Source of the DNA: Acidobacteriota bacterium
GTDB lineage: Bacteria; Actinomycetota; Acidimicrobiia; Acidimicrobiales; Microtrichaceae
DNA: 64,000 bases
Reading direction: 5' to 3'
Assembly (NCBI GenBank): GCA_003577145.1
Contig: QEUP01000009.1
Span: 107,196 to 171,195, forward strand
A program made the translations under genes and the position numbers. Of the stretch, positions 15,865 through 24,794 are shown one piece after another; the first letter of the stretch is position 1; each line of letters opens with the position of its first letter. Below the pieces are notes generated by a model. It was given only the letters and a program-made list of their open reading frames with translations, made no database searches and was not told the origin of the DNA.

Positions 15865-16623
15865 ATGCAGCGACACTGGTTCGAGGACCTCGCCGATCAT
15901 ATGGGTGCTGCGTATCTGCGGTACTCGTTCACACGCGGCACCGAGCAGGAGGTCGGGTTCCTGATCGACGTGCTGGGGCTCCAGCCGGGCGATCGGGTGC
16001 TGGACGTGGGCTGCGGGCCGGGCCGACACGCCAATGCCCTCGCCGCTGCGGGGATGGTCGTCACCGGGATCGACATAAGCAGGCGTTTCGTGGAGATCGC
16101 GAGCGAGCGGGCTGCTCCTGGCGCCAGCTTCGTCCGAGCCGACGCCAGGCGGCTCTCCTTCGACGCCGAGTTCGATGCCGCCATCTCGCTCTGCCAGGGC
16201 GCCTTCGGTCTCGGGGGCCCCGATCTTGACGCGGGCGACCCGGCGAACATCACCTCCGACGAAATGGTCCTGCGCGGCATGCAGCGCGCCCTCGTCCCCG
16301 GAGGTAGGGCGGCGGTGAGTGCCTTCTCCTCCTACTTCCAGGTGCGGTTCCTCGAAGAGGGCGACCACTTCGACGCCGCGACCGGGATCAACCGCGAACA
16401 TACGACGGTCCTCGACGAGGGGGGCAACTCCTCCGAGCACGACGCGTGGACCACCTGCTACACGCCACGCGAGCTACGCCTGGTCTTCGACCGCGTCGGG
16501 TTGCGCGTCGACGACGTCTGGTCTGTGACACCTGGGAACTACGCCGCCCGCCCACCGGACACCGATCACGCCGAGTTCCTGGTGCTCGCGCACCGTCCGG
16601 CGGTCGGGTGCTCGAAGGGGTGA
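15865..16623 (+). CDS. Class I SAM-dependent methyltransferase
   Basis: 252 residues. The SAM-binding motif I is VLDVGCGPGRHANALA, followed by the acidic end of strand 2 in VTGIDIS, motif II FVRADARRLSFDAEFDAAISLCQGAFG and a post-motif LVPGGRAAVSAFSSYFQ. Substrate unknown; the N-terminus (HWFEDLADHMGAAYLRYSFTRGTEQE) resembles small-molecule methyltransferases. It lies between polA and rpsA, as methyltransferase genes do in several actinobacteria, which may be mere conservation of position. A degenerate -10 (AATGAT) lies 6 nt before the ATG. Confidence 0.82.
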   Translation: MQRHWFEDLADHMGAAYLRYSFTRGTEQEVGFLIDVLGLQPGDRVLDVGCGPGRHANALAAAGMVVTGIDISRRFVEIASERAAPGASFVRADARRLSFDAEFDAAISLCQGAFGLGGPDLDAGDPANITSDEMVLRGMQRALVPGGRAAVSAFSSYFQVRFLEEGDHFDAATGINREHTTVLDEGGNSSEHDAWTTCYTPRELRLVFDRVGLRVDDVWSVTPGNYAARPPDTDHAEFLVLAHRPAVGCSKG

Positions 16624-16739
16624 AGCGGCGGGCGAACTGGTACGCTGTCGCCTCGGTGTCGCTTGGCACCGAGGCTGTCGCGTCCCCAATGCCGATCCAA
16701 GGTCCGCCTGTGTCTGACACAACCACAGCAAGGAGTCCA

Positions 16740-18173
16740 GTGAGCACCGAATCCTCCGGCGAAGCCGCCGAATCCCGGTTCGGGACCTTTGACGAGAACG
16801 GTGTGTACCATCCCCGTCAGATCACCCAGGACGACCTCGGTGGGCAATCCCTGGACGACGCCTACACGGCCACGATGGTCGATGTCGAGGACGGCCAACT
16901 GGTCGAAGGCAGGGTAGTCAAGGTCGACCGGGACGAGGTGCTGCTCGACATCGGTTACAAGTCCGAAGGCGTCATCCCGGCTCGCGAGCTCTCGATACGC
17001 AACGAGATCGAGCCGGGTCAGGTCGTCGAACTGGGGGATCACCTCGAGGCGCTGGTGCTGCAGAAGGAGGACAAGGAGGGTCGCCTCGTACTCTCCAAGA
17101 AGCGGGCACAGTACGAGCGTGCCTGGGGTGCCATCGAGAAGATCAAAGACGAGGAGGGTGTTGTCTCCGGTCCGGTCATCGAGGTTGTGAAGGGCGGTCT
17201 CATCCTCGACATCGGTCTGCGCGGCTTCCTCCCCGCGTCGTTGGTCGAGTTGCGGCGGGTTCGCGATCTCCAGCCATATGTCGGTCGCTCGCTCGAGGCG
17301 AAGATCATCGAGCTGGACAGAAACCGCAACAACGTGGTCCTGTCACGTCGCGCATGGCTCGAGGAGACGCAAAAGGAGCAGCGCGAGGACTTCCTCACCA
17401 ACCTCAAGCCCGGTGAGGTCCGCAAAGGTGTCGTCTCCTCGGTGGTCAACTTCGGAGCATTCGTGGACCTCGGTGGCATGGATGGGCTGGTCCATGTGTC
17501 CGAGCTCTCATGGAAGCACGTCGATCATCCGGGTTCGGTCGTGCAGGTGGGAGACGAGATCGAAGTGCAGGTGCTCGAGGTCGACCTCGATCGCGAGCGG
17601 ATCAGCCTTTCGCTCAAGGCGACCCAACAGGATCCGTGGCAGGAGTTCGCCACCAACCACCGGGTCGGTGAGCTGGTCTACGGCCGCGTGACCAAGCTCG
17701 TCCCGTTCGGCGCCTTCGTGCAGGTCGGAGACGGCATCGAGGGCCTCGTCCACATCTCCGAGATGTCGGCGCATCACGTCGACCTGCCCGAACAGGTCGT
17801 CACGCCGGGCGAGGAGCTGTGGGTGAAGATCATCGATCTCGATCTGCAGCGTCGTCGGATCAGCCTCTCGATCAAGCAGGCCGCCGAAGGTGGCGTGGTC
17901 GCCGCGGAGTACCAGGAGCACTTCGGCGAGCACGCCTTCGACGACGAGGGCAACTACATCGGTCCCACCGACGAGGCCGCGAGCGAAGGCCAGGAGGCGT
18001 GGGAGGAGTACTACGCCCAACACGGCTACCAAGAGGCACCGGTCGACGTTCCCCCCGGTAGCGAGCAAGCCGGCGGCGAAGCCCCCGAGACCGAAGCCCC
18101 CGAGACCGAAGCCCCCGGCGGTGGGGAGCCGGCCTCTTCACCCGAGGCTTCGCCCGAAGACCCACCTCGCTGA
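16740..18173 (+). CDS. rpsA: 30S ribosomal protein S1
   Basis: 477 residues with four S1 RNA-binding domains at roughly 50-121, 138-203, 224-293 and 309-379. The third and fourth carry the canonical VVNFGAFVDLGGMDGLVHVSELSW and LVPFGAFVQVGDGIEGLVHISEMS segments. S1 helps load mRNA on the ribosome. Four domains is the actinobacterial form rather than the six of E. coli. The 98-residue tail is acidic and Pro/Glu rich with a short repeat. Start GTG at 16740 follows AAGGAG; the frame is open far upstream but the earlier part overlaps the methyltransferase and is not coding. Confidence 0.95.
   Translation: MSTESSGEAAESRFGTFDENGVYHPRQITQDDLGGQSLDDAYTATMVDVEDGQLVEGRVVKVDRDEVLLDIGYKSEGVIPARELSIRNEIEPGQVVELGDHLEALVLQKEDKEGRLVLSKKRAQYERAWGAIEKIKDEEGVVSGPVIEVVKGGLILDIGLRGFLPASLVELRRVRDLQPYVGRSLEAKIIELDRNRNNVVLSRRAWLEETQKEQREDFLTNLKPGEVRKGVVSSVVNFGAFVDLGGMDGLVHVSELSWKHVDHPGSVVQVGDEIEVQVLEVDLDRERISLSLKATQQDPWQEFATNHRVGELVYGRVTKLVPFGAFVQVGDGIEGLVHISEMSAHHVDLPEQVVTPGEELWVKIIDLDLQRRRISLSIKQAAEGGVVAAEYQEHFGEHAFDDEGNYIGPTDEAASEGQEAWEEYYAQHGYQEAPVDVPPGSEQAGGEAPETEAPETEAPGGGEPASSPEASPEDPPR
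18081..18110 (+). repeat. 15-bp tandem repeat in the rpsA tail
   Basis: Two exact copies of GCCCCCGAGACCGAA (18081-18095, 18096-18110) encode the repeated A-P-E-T-E unit of the acidic S1 tail. Likely a site of in-frame length variation. Confidence 0.85.
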
Positions 18174-18193
18174 GTAGGGCTTCCGACCCCTCC

Positions 18194-18261
18194 AAAGGGT
18201 CCATTGGCAGGGCCCAGTGGGGGGAGAAATGCCCAGATTCAGCTAAGCCCGGGGACCCTTT
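18194..18261 (+). other. Possible structured leader RNA before the tad operon
   Basis: AAAGGGTCC (18194-18202) can pair perfectly with GGACCCTTT (18253-18261), closing a 50-nt region that itself has GGGCCC/GGGC-rich segments able to pair. It lies 130 nt upstream of cpaB in the 217-nt gap after rpsA. A repeated 10-mer-like GACTCGCGTC/GAGTCGCGTC follows near 18295-18320. It could be the rpsA terminator or a leader element. The features of c-di-GMP-I riboswitches were looked for and not found. Confidence 0.4.
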
Positions 18262-18390
18262 CGGCCGACCATGAACCTACATGGGCAGCGATGCCGACTC
18301 GCGTCCCGAAGAGTCGCGTCGATGGGTACTCACGTCGCACCTCGGGGTTAGTGCCAGCTCGCAGCAACACGACGGTGAAATGAGGTCGGA

Positions 18391-19275
18391 GTGAGTTCTC
18401 GAAGAACACTGATCCTGATAGGAGCCATCGCCGTCGGGGCGGTAGCCGCCTTCCTGATCTTCCGTTACATCAGCGGCATCGAGGACCGTGCACTGGGGGA
18501 CAACGAGCTCGAGATGGTCGTTGTCGTGGAAGGCGGTGACGTCGAGGCAGGCGTGAGCGCGGACGAAGCCATCCAGCAAGAGAGGCTGGTTGTGGGGGAA
18601 CGTCGCCGTGTCGACATACCGAGCGGCGCGATCCGGAGCCTGGACGAGCTTTCGGGACAGGTCGCCGCAGTCAACCTTCCCGAAGGGACGATCGTCAGCT
18701 CGGCCCTGTTCGTCGACGAGAACCAACTCGGGGTCAGTAGAGCTCGTAGCCTCGACGAGGGCAACGTCGCGGTGAGCGTGTCGGTCGACCAGGTCCGCGG
18801 TGTGGCGAACCTGCTCCAGCCCGGCGATCTCGTCGACATCATGGTCAAGCTCGAGGTCTCCGAAACTGCCACACCCGCCGGTGACGGGGACGTGGCAGCA
18901 CCGACTCCGACACCGGCCGACATCGGGACGTTCGATCAGCCAGCCGTCTACCTCTATCGAAAGGTCGAGGTCTTCGCAGTGGGCCAGAGCCTGGGGACCA
19001 CGACCGTCGACGAGGAGGGGAACGAAGTGCAGACACCGGGAAGCGGCCTCATCACCTTCCAGGTCCCGCCGGAGGCTGCGCAGGTGATCGCATCCGCCCC
19101 TTCGGGGTCTCTCTACCTGACCCTGGTACCAGATGACTACGAACCCGGGGTGGTGGATCCCGTGCTGGGCTTCGAGGTGACCGGTGCCTCCGGCGGGCCC
19201 TTCCCCGGCGCTCTGGGCCAGACGCCATACCCACAAGCGGTCGAGTCACAGGAAGAGGAGGGAGGCGGAAGCTGA
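18391..19275 (+). CDS. cpaB: Flp pilus assembly protein CpaB/RcpC
   Basis: 294 residues: N-terminal membrane anchor (TLILIGAIAVGAVAAFLIF), a SAF-like domain (residues about 45-110 with ERRRVDIPSGAI and VVSSALF), then the RcpC domain with VAVSVSVDQVRGVANLLQPGDLVDIMVKLE, a family signature. It acts in the periplasmic/outer part of Tad pilus assembly. First gene of the tad operon; the stop shares bases with the next ATG (TGATG). A weak GAGGTCGGA ribosome binding site precedes the GTG. Confidence 0.9.
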   Translation: MSSRRTLILIGAIAVGAVAAFLIFRYISGIEDRALGDNELEMVVVVEGGDVEAGVSADEAIQQERLVVGERRRVDIPSGAIRSLDELSGQVAAVNLPEGTIVSSALFVDENQLGVSRARSLDEGNVAVSVSVDQVRGVANLLQPGDLVDIMVKLEVSETATPAGDGDVAAPTPTPADIGTFDQPAVYLYRKVEVFAVGQSLGTTTVDEEGNEVQTPGSGLITFQVPPEAAQVIASAPSGSLYLTLVPDDYEPGVVDPVLGFEVTGASGGPFPGALGQTPYPQAVESQEEEGGGS

Positions 19276-20531
19276 TGTCCAGCTTCGCCGAGTCGCCCAT
19301 GGAGAGCGAGCGTCAGCTTCCCGCAGGGGATCAGTCGCTGCCGCCGTCGATCCAGGTCTCGGTAGCGGTAGTCGACGCCGATCAGTCCGTGCGTAACCGC
19401 TTGGCGATGCAGATCGGGCAGGGTGCGACTGCCTTCGCCTCGATCGAAGAGCTCTCGAGAAGGCTCACCGGGACGACACCTGTTGTGGTCGTGCTGGGCC
19501 CATCGTGTTCTGGGGCGGCGGAGCTGGCAGTGGCCGAGCGCCTCATGGGCGCACATCCTGAGCTGGGTGCGATCCTCATCGCAGATGAGCTGTCCACCGC
19601 CGTACTGCAGCAGGCCCTTCGAGCGGGCGTGCGGGACGTCGTGAGCATGCCCATCGAGACCAGCCAGCTGACGCAGGCGGTGCAGAAGGTCGCGGTCGGA
19701 CTCGAGGTGCAGCCCCGCCGGCCTCAGATCGCGGCGGACCCCGGAGCTGACAGCAATGGCCCTGAGGAGACAGGAGAGCTGGGTCGGGTCATCACGGTGT
19801 TCTCGACCAAGGGCGGGGCGGGCAAGTCGGTGATCTCGACGAACCTCGCCGCCATATTGGCCCAGCGCAGTGAGCGGCCGGTCTGCCTCATCGACGCCGA
19901 TCTCCAGTTCGGCGATGTGGCGGTGATGCTGAAGCTGACCCCGCAGCACACCATCGTCGACGCGGTCAACAGCATCGAGAAGCTCGACCTGGCCCTGATG
20001 GACAGCCTGCTGGTCGAACACGAGCCCAGCGGTCTGAAGGTGCTGCCGGCTCCGCTGGAGCCGGCCTTCGCCGATCAGATCGGTGCCCGCGACGTCGTCG
20101 CGATCGTCGAGGTGCTGCGGCGCTTCTGTGCCGTTGTCGTCGTCGACACGCCCGCCTATTTCAACGATGTCGTGCTCGGGCTCGTCGAAGCGTCCGACGA
20201 GGTTCTCCTCGTAGCGGGAATGGACATCCCCAACATCAAGAACGTGAAGATCGGGCTGCAAACGCTACGTCTGCTCAACACGCCCATGGAGAAGCTGAAG
20301 CTGATCCTCAACAGGGCCAACAGCAAGGTGAAGCTCGATGTCACCGAGGTGGAGCGAACGCTTCAAGTGAAGGCGGACGGTCTCATCCCGAGCGATGTCG
20401 TGGTACCGCAGGCGGTCAACAAGGGAGTACCGGTAGCGCTTCATGCTCCGAAGTCGGGAGTGACTCGTGCGATCGAGACGCTGGCCGACGAGATCATCCC
20501 GGCCGACGGGAAGAAGAGGAAGAGGAAGTAG
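19275..20531 (+). CDS. tadZ: Tad pilus localisation ATPase TadZ/CpaE
   Basis: 418 residues. Residues about 25-140 are an atypical receiver domain (VAVVDADQSVRNRLAM ... GVRDVVSMPIE) and residues about 165-400 a MinD/ParA-like ATPase with deviant Walker A FSTKGGAGKSVISTNLA, LIDADLQFGDVAVML and VVVDTPAYFND. TadZ places the pilus machine at its site in the cell. The sequence ends in a basic KKRKRK tail. Located between cpaB and tadA as in typical tad loci. Confidence 0.92.
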   Translation: MSSFAESPMESERQLPAGDQSLPPSIQVSVAVVDADQSVRNRLAMQIGQGATAFASIEELSRRLTGTTPVVVVLGPSCSGAAELAVAERLMGAHPELGAILIADELSTAVLQQALRAGVRDVVSMPIETSQLTQAVQKVAVGLEVQPRRPQIAADPGADSNGPEETGELGRVITVFSTKGGAGKSVISTNLAAILAQRSERPVCLIDADLQFGDVAVMLKLTPQHTIVDAVNSIEKLDLALMDSLLVEHEPSGLKVLPAPLEPAFADQIGARDVVAIVEVLRRFCAVVVVDTPAYFNDVVLGLVEASDEVLLVAGMDIPNIKNVKIGLQTLRLLNTPMEKLKLILNRANSKVKLDVTEVERTLQVKADGLIPSDVVVPQAVNKGVPVALHAPKSGVTRAIETLADEIIPADGKKRKRK

Positions 20532-20534
20532 GAC

Positions 20535-21896
20535 GTGTCCCTGTACCAACGCCTTCACGATGTGCAACAGGCGCCCGCTGGAGGCGCAGCGGGACGTCGT
20601 GACCCCGTCCTCGACGAGCTCAGGCAACGGATACACCATCACCTGATCGAAGAGCTCGGCCCGGTCCTCTACGACAAGAGGCTGAGCGAGGATGATCTCC
20701 GGCGTCGGGTCCATGACCAGCTCCACGCCACCCTTCAGCAGGAGCGGGCGCCGCTGTCTGCGGCCGACAAGGCGCAGCTCATCCAGGACGTATCGGATGA
20801 CATCCTCGGTTACGGACCCATCGATCGCCTCCTGAAGGAGGAGGAGGTCACCGAGATCATGGTCAACGGTCCCGCCTACGTGTACGTGGAGCGGGCAGGC
20901 CGAATCGAGCGCGAATCGGCTTCGTTCGTGGACGAGGAGCACCTCCGCAGGATCATCGACAAGATCGTGTCCGAGGTCGGCCGGCGCATCGACGAGTCCA
21001 CACCGATGGTCGACGCGCGTCTGCCCGACGGATCACGCGTGAACGCAGTGATCTCGCCGCTCGCGATCAGTGGCCCCTATCTGACGATTCGGAAGTTCTC
21101 CACAGATCCCCTCCAGGTCGATGACCTGATCCGCTTCGGGACGCTCAACGCACACTGTGCCCGGTTCCTGCAGGCCTGCATCGTCGGTCGCCTGAATGTC
21201 GTCGTCTCCGGCGGTACCGGTACCGGTAAGACGACGACCCTCAACGTGCTGTCGTCGTTCATACCAGTCGACGAACGCATAGTCACCGTCGAGGATGCCA
21301 AAGAGCTGCAGCTCCATCAGGAGCACGTCCTGTCGCTGGAGGCCAGGCCGCCGAACATCGAAGGCAGAGGTGAGGTCAAGATCCGGGACCTGGTCAAGAA
21401 CGCCTTGCGGATGAGGCCGGATCGAATCGTGGTGGGCGAGGTCCGCTCAGGTGAGGCGCTGGACATGCTCCAGGCGATGAACACCGGTCACGACGGCTCA
21501 CTCACGACCGTTCACTCGAACAGCCCACGCGACTCCCTGGCGCGGCTCGAGACGCTAGTTCTCATGGCCGGTTTCGACCTGCCGGTCAGGGCGATCAGGG
21601 AGCAGATGGCATCAGCGCTCGACCTGATCGTCCATCTCACCCGGCTGAGGGACGGAACACGCCGTGTCACCCACGTAACCGAGGTCCAGGGCATGGAAGG
21701 CGACGTCATAACGCTGCAGGACGTCTTCCTCTTCGACTACGGCATGGGTGTCGACGAGCACGGGCGCTTCCGGGGTCACCTGAAGGCGACCGGTGTGCGC
21801 CCCAAGTTCACCGAGAAGCTGGCCAACTTCGGCATCAGGCTCGGACCGGAGGTGTTCCAGGCCGAAGGGTTCGCCCGCAAGGCGGTCAGCCAGTGA
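20535..21896 (+). CDS. tadA: Tad pilus secretion ATPase TadA/CpaF
   Basis: 453 residues, type II/IV secretion AAA ATPase that powers pilus extension (and often retraction). Seen: N-terminal domain with [18 protein letters not shown], Walker [17 protein letters not shown], Asp box [12 protein letters not shown], Walker B region [38 protein letters not shown] with the His box, and the family's [24 protein letters not shown] start 3 nt after the tadZ stop; the end overlaps the next gene by 4 nt. Confidence 0.94.
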   Translation: MSLYQRLHDVQQAPAGGAAGRRDPVLDELRQRIHHHLIEELGPVLYDKRLSEDDLRRRVHDQLHATLQQERAPLSAADKAQLIQDVSDDILGYGPIDRLLKEEEVTEIMVNGPAYVYVERAGRIERESASFVDEEHLRRIIDKIVSEVGRRIDESTPMVDARLPDGSRVNAVISPLAISGPYLTIRKFSTDPLQVDDLIRFGTLNAHCARFLQACIVGRLNVVVSGGTGTGKTTTLNVLSSFIPVDERIVTVEDAKELQLHQEHVLSLEARPPNIEGRGEVKIRDLVKNALRMRPDRIVVGEVRSGEALDMLQAMNTGHDGSLTTVHSNSPRDSLARLETLVLMAGFDLPVRAIREQMASALDLIVHLTRLRDGTRRVTHVTEVQGMEGDVITLQDVFLFDYGMGVDEHGRFRGHLKATGVRPKFTEKLANFGIRLGPEVFQAEGFARKAVSQ

Positions 21897-23839
21897 CAGG
21901 TGCTCACCGTCGGTGCCGCCTCCGCCTCCTGGCGACGGCAACCTGCTGCAGCGTGGTCGTGATGTTCGCCGGGGCGGCCCTCGCCGGCGCGCAGGACAGC
22001 GAGGGCATCCAGGTGACCGCCGTGGACGCACGTTCCGCGACGCCCAGGGTGGAGCTGATCTACGGGGGTCCTGCCGACATCGACCAGATCGAGGTGACCC
22101 AGAACGGTGAGCCGCGGCCGGTCGAGTCGGTGATCACTCTCGAGGAGGCTGACGTCGAGACGCGCGGCGTCGTCGTGGTCGACAACAGTGAGCTGCTCGG
22201 CAACGGCCCGACGCAGAAGGAGCTCACCGCCGTCGAGTCCCTTGCCCCCGGTGACAGCGAGCTCGACGAGACCGGCTTGGTCGCCATCGGCGGTGGGTCC
22301 GACGTCGCCACGGATCTCACCGTTTCGGCTCCGAACTATCTCAATGCCGTCGACAAGGTGGCTGTTGAAGGGAACCCTGCGCTCTGGGACGGCATCCTCG
22401 AAGCCGGAGATCTCCTTGCCGGCGAGACCGAGGGCGTCAACAACAACATCATCGTGGTGACGGGAACCGACGACATCGCCTCCGAGGAGACCTTCAGCAC
22501 CGCGAGCGCAGCAGTCGCCGATGCCGAGGCCACTGTGTTCGTACTCAACGTCGACGGCCGCGCGAACAGCGACGGGTTGCTACAGAGGTTGGTGGAAGAG
22601 CAGGGCGGGATCTACCTCGAAGGTGGTGTCGACGACCTCGATGACTACGTGGGTCAGGTGAACGCAGCCATCGGCGATCAGTACGCCGTCACCTTCCAGT
22701 CAGCCGATGTCGACGGCCTGGTGGACCTGACCGTCTCCCTCGGAGAAGAGGAGGTGGCTCTCACCTACACCGACGGCAGGGTCAACACGAACGCCGAGTC
22801 CCTGCGTTTCGCTGACGCGGCTGGTGGAAGCGCGCTGTCAAACCTGTTCCAGAACAACGCGGTCAAGTACGTGGTGATCGCCCTGGTGCTCGTCGCGGTG
22901 GCGATGTTCGCCTACTCGGTGATGATGCTCGTTCAGAAGGACTCCAGTGGGCTCTCGTACGTTCTCCAGCCCTATGACGCACTGGCGGCCGACCCCGACA
23001 TGGCCGAGGGGGAGTCCGGTGGAAGGTCCCTCACGAACGCGGCCATCATCCAACGTGCCGTCGAGTTGACCAGTCAGTTCGCCGAGAGCCGTGGCCTTCT
23101 CGCCCGGGCGGAGTCGGCGTTGGAGCGGGCGAACCTTCCTCTCAGGGCCGCGGAGGCGATGTTCTTCTATGTCGTGGTGGTAGGACTGATCGTCGTCCTC
23201 AGCGTGATCTTGACCCGCAACGTCGTCGTGGTGCTGATAATCGCGGGACTCCTGGTGCTCCTCCCGCCCGCAGTCATCAACTTCCTGGCCCGCCGGCGCA
23301 CCAAGCACTTCCTTTCGCAGCTTCCCGACACGCTGCAGCTGCTGTCGGGAACGCTCAGGGCGGGCTACTCGATCATGCAGGGCTTCGAAGCCGTCTCGCA
23401 GGAGGTCGAGGAGCCGATGGGCAAGGAGCTGCGGAGGGTGGTGACCGAAGCTCGGCTGGGTCGGCCCTTGGAGGACGCCCTGGAGGCGGTGGCGGAGCGG
23501 ATGGACAGCCAGGACTTCGCCTGGGCCGTCATGGCGATTCGTATCCAGAGGGAGGTCGGCGGCAACCTGGCTGAGCTGCTGCTCACCGTGGCCGAGACCA
23601 TGACGGCACGGGAACGGCTGCGACGGGATGTCAGCGCGCTCACCGCTGAGGGCCGGGTGAGCGCTTTGGTGCTGGGGATCCTGCCCCTCGGTCTGGCCGG
23701 GGCCATGTACTTCATCAACCCCGGGTACATAAGCCAGCTCTGGCAGAAGCCGATGGGCATCGTGATGCTCATCGCCGCGGCGGTGATGATGGTCACCGGT
23801 TTCGCGTGGATGAAGAAGATCATCGAGATCGAGATTTGA
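21893..23839 (+). CDS. tadB: VWA-like domain fused to TadB pilus inner-membrane protein
   Basis: 648 residues, twice the usual TadB length. Residues 1-33 look like a signal peptide (LLATATCCSVVVMFAGAALAGA). Residues about 40-300 form an extracellular VWA-like domain (VVVVDNSELL where a MIDAS DxSxS would be; VVTGTDDIASEETFS). A membrane span follows at about 323-345, then the TadB/T2SSF core with two or more spans (FFYVVVVGLIVVLSVIL, LPDTLQLLSGTLRAGYSIMQGFE, FAWAVMAIRIQREVGGNLAELL). MIDAS residues are incomplete, so metal binding is doubtful. Such a fusion would couple the pilus platform to an outside binding domain. Confidence 0.9.
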   Translation: MTGAHRRCRLRLLATATCCSVVVMFAGAALAGAQDSEGIQVTAVDARSATPRVELIYGGPADIDQIEVTQNGEPRPVESVITLEEADVETRGVVVVDNSELLGNGPTQKELTAVESLAPGDSELDETGLVAIGGGSDVATDLTVSAPNYLNAVDKVAVEGNPALWDGILEAGDLLAGETEGVNNNIIVVTGTDDIASEETFSTASAAVADAEATVFVLNVDGRANSDGLLQRLVEEQGGIYLEGGVDDLDDYVGQVNAAIGDQYAVTFQSADVDGLVDLTVSLGEEEVALTYTDGRVNTNAESLRFADAAGGSALSNLFQNNAVKYVVIALVLVAVAMFAYSVMMLVQKDSSGLSYVLQPYDALAADPDMAEGESGGRSLTNAAIIQRAVELTSQFAESRGLLARAESALERANLPLRAAEAMFFYVVVVGLIVVLSVILTRNVVVVLIIAGLLVLLPPAVINFLARRRTKHFLSQLPDTLQLLSGTLRAGYSIMQGFEAVSQEVEEPMGKELRRVVTEARLGRPLEDALEAVAERMDSQDFAWAVMAIRIQREVGGNLAELLLTVAETMTARERLRRDVSALTAEGRVSALVLGILPLGLAGAMYFINPGYISQLWQKPMGIVMLIAAAVMMVTGFAWMKKIIEIEI

Positions 23840-23846
23840 GCGTGCA

Positions 23847-24782
23847 ATGGGCCCACAACTGCTGATACCGGGGATCTTGCTGGCAGGGGCACTCGGGGTG
23901 ATCGTCTACACGATCCTGGCCCAAGCCGACGAGCGCAGCATCGTACGGGACTCGCTGCGTCAGCTCGAGGGATACGAGGTCGAGAGCGTGCGCGACCAGG
24001 AGCTTCTGGTTCCGCTCAAGGAGAGGGTGGCGGCACCCGTGCTTCAGGGGCTCACCTCGCTTGGTCGGCGGTTCACGCCAGTCGGGTACGTCGACAACAT
24101 CAGGCAGAAGTTCGTCTATGCGGGCAACAGCACGCCTGACGCCGTCGATAGGTTCCTGGCCCTGCGGGTTGTCACGGTGGTGCTCATCCCGGTCGTGTTC
24201 GTCCTCGTCTTCGTGCTGGGTCTGCTGCCGGTTGACGGGACCATGCGCCTTGCGGTCGGGGTCCTGCTCATGCTGGTCCTGCTGCTCGGTCCGGACGCGA
24301 TCCTGAACCGCAAGGTTGGCGAACGGCAGCATCAACTGCGCATCTCGCTCCCGGATGTGCTCGACCTGCTCGTCATCAGCGTCGAAGCCGGTCTGGGATT
24401 CGAACAGGCGTTGGATCGCACCATCAACGCTGTGCCGGGTCCCCTCTCCGACGAGTTCGGGCGCATGCTCGGAGAGGTGAGAGCAGGGGCGACACGGGCG
24501 GACGCGATGCGGGCCCTGGACGAGAGGACCAACGTTCCCGAGATCAGGTCATTCGTCCTGGCAATCCTGCAGGCGGACACCTTCGGCGTGTCGATAGGCA
24601 GGGTCCTGCGGGCGCAGGCCGACGAGATGCGCATAAAGCGGCGCCAGCAGGCGCAGGAGAAGGCCCAGAAGGCACCCGTCAAGATGCTGATACCAATGGT
24701 CTTCTGCATATTCCCGGCCCTGTTCGTCATAGTCCTGGGGCCGGCGGTCATCAACATCAGTGAGGCCTTCGGCGGCGGCTGA
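23847..24782 (+). CDS. tadC: Tad pilus inner-membrane protein TadC
   Basis: 311 residues with membrane spans at the N-terminus, around 105-150 and at the C-terminus, and a T2SSF core (LPDVLDLLVISVEAGLGFEQALDRTINAVPGPLSDEFGRMLGEVRAG). TadC pairs with TadB as the platform for the ATPase TadA. The C-terminal MLIPMVFCIFPALFVIVLGPAVI is characteristic. Operon ends of the canonical assembly genes; TadE/F minor pilins and a prepilin peptidase are not in the window. Confidence 0.92.
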   Translation: MGPQLLIPGILLAGALGVIVYTILAQADERSIVRDSLRQLEGYEVESVRDQELLVPLKERVAAPVLQGLTSLGRRFTPVGYVDNIRQKFVYAGNSTPDAVDRFLALRVVTVVLIPVVFVLVFVLGLLPVDGTMRLAVGVLLMLVLLLGPDAILNRKVGERQHQLRISLPDVLDLLVISVEAGLGFEQALDRTINAVPGPLSDEFGRMLGEVRAGATRADAMRALDERTNVPEIRSFVLAILQADTFGVSIGRVLRAQADEMRIKRRQQAQEKAQKAPVKMLIPMVFCIFPALFVIVLGPAVINISEAFGGG

Positions 24783-24794
24783 GTCGCCCATCGC

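Noticed and set aside
16446..16739. Upstream extension of rpsA
   Set aside because: Overlaps the methyltransferase gene out of frame; the SD before 16740 and the conserved start argue for the short form.
18174..18390. c-di-GMP-I riboswitch before cpaB
   Set aside because: The characteristic GNRA tetraloop/receptor and the GCAAAGCC-type core were not found.
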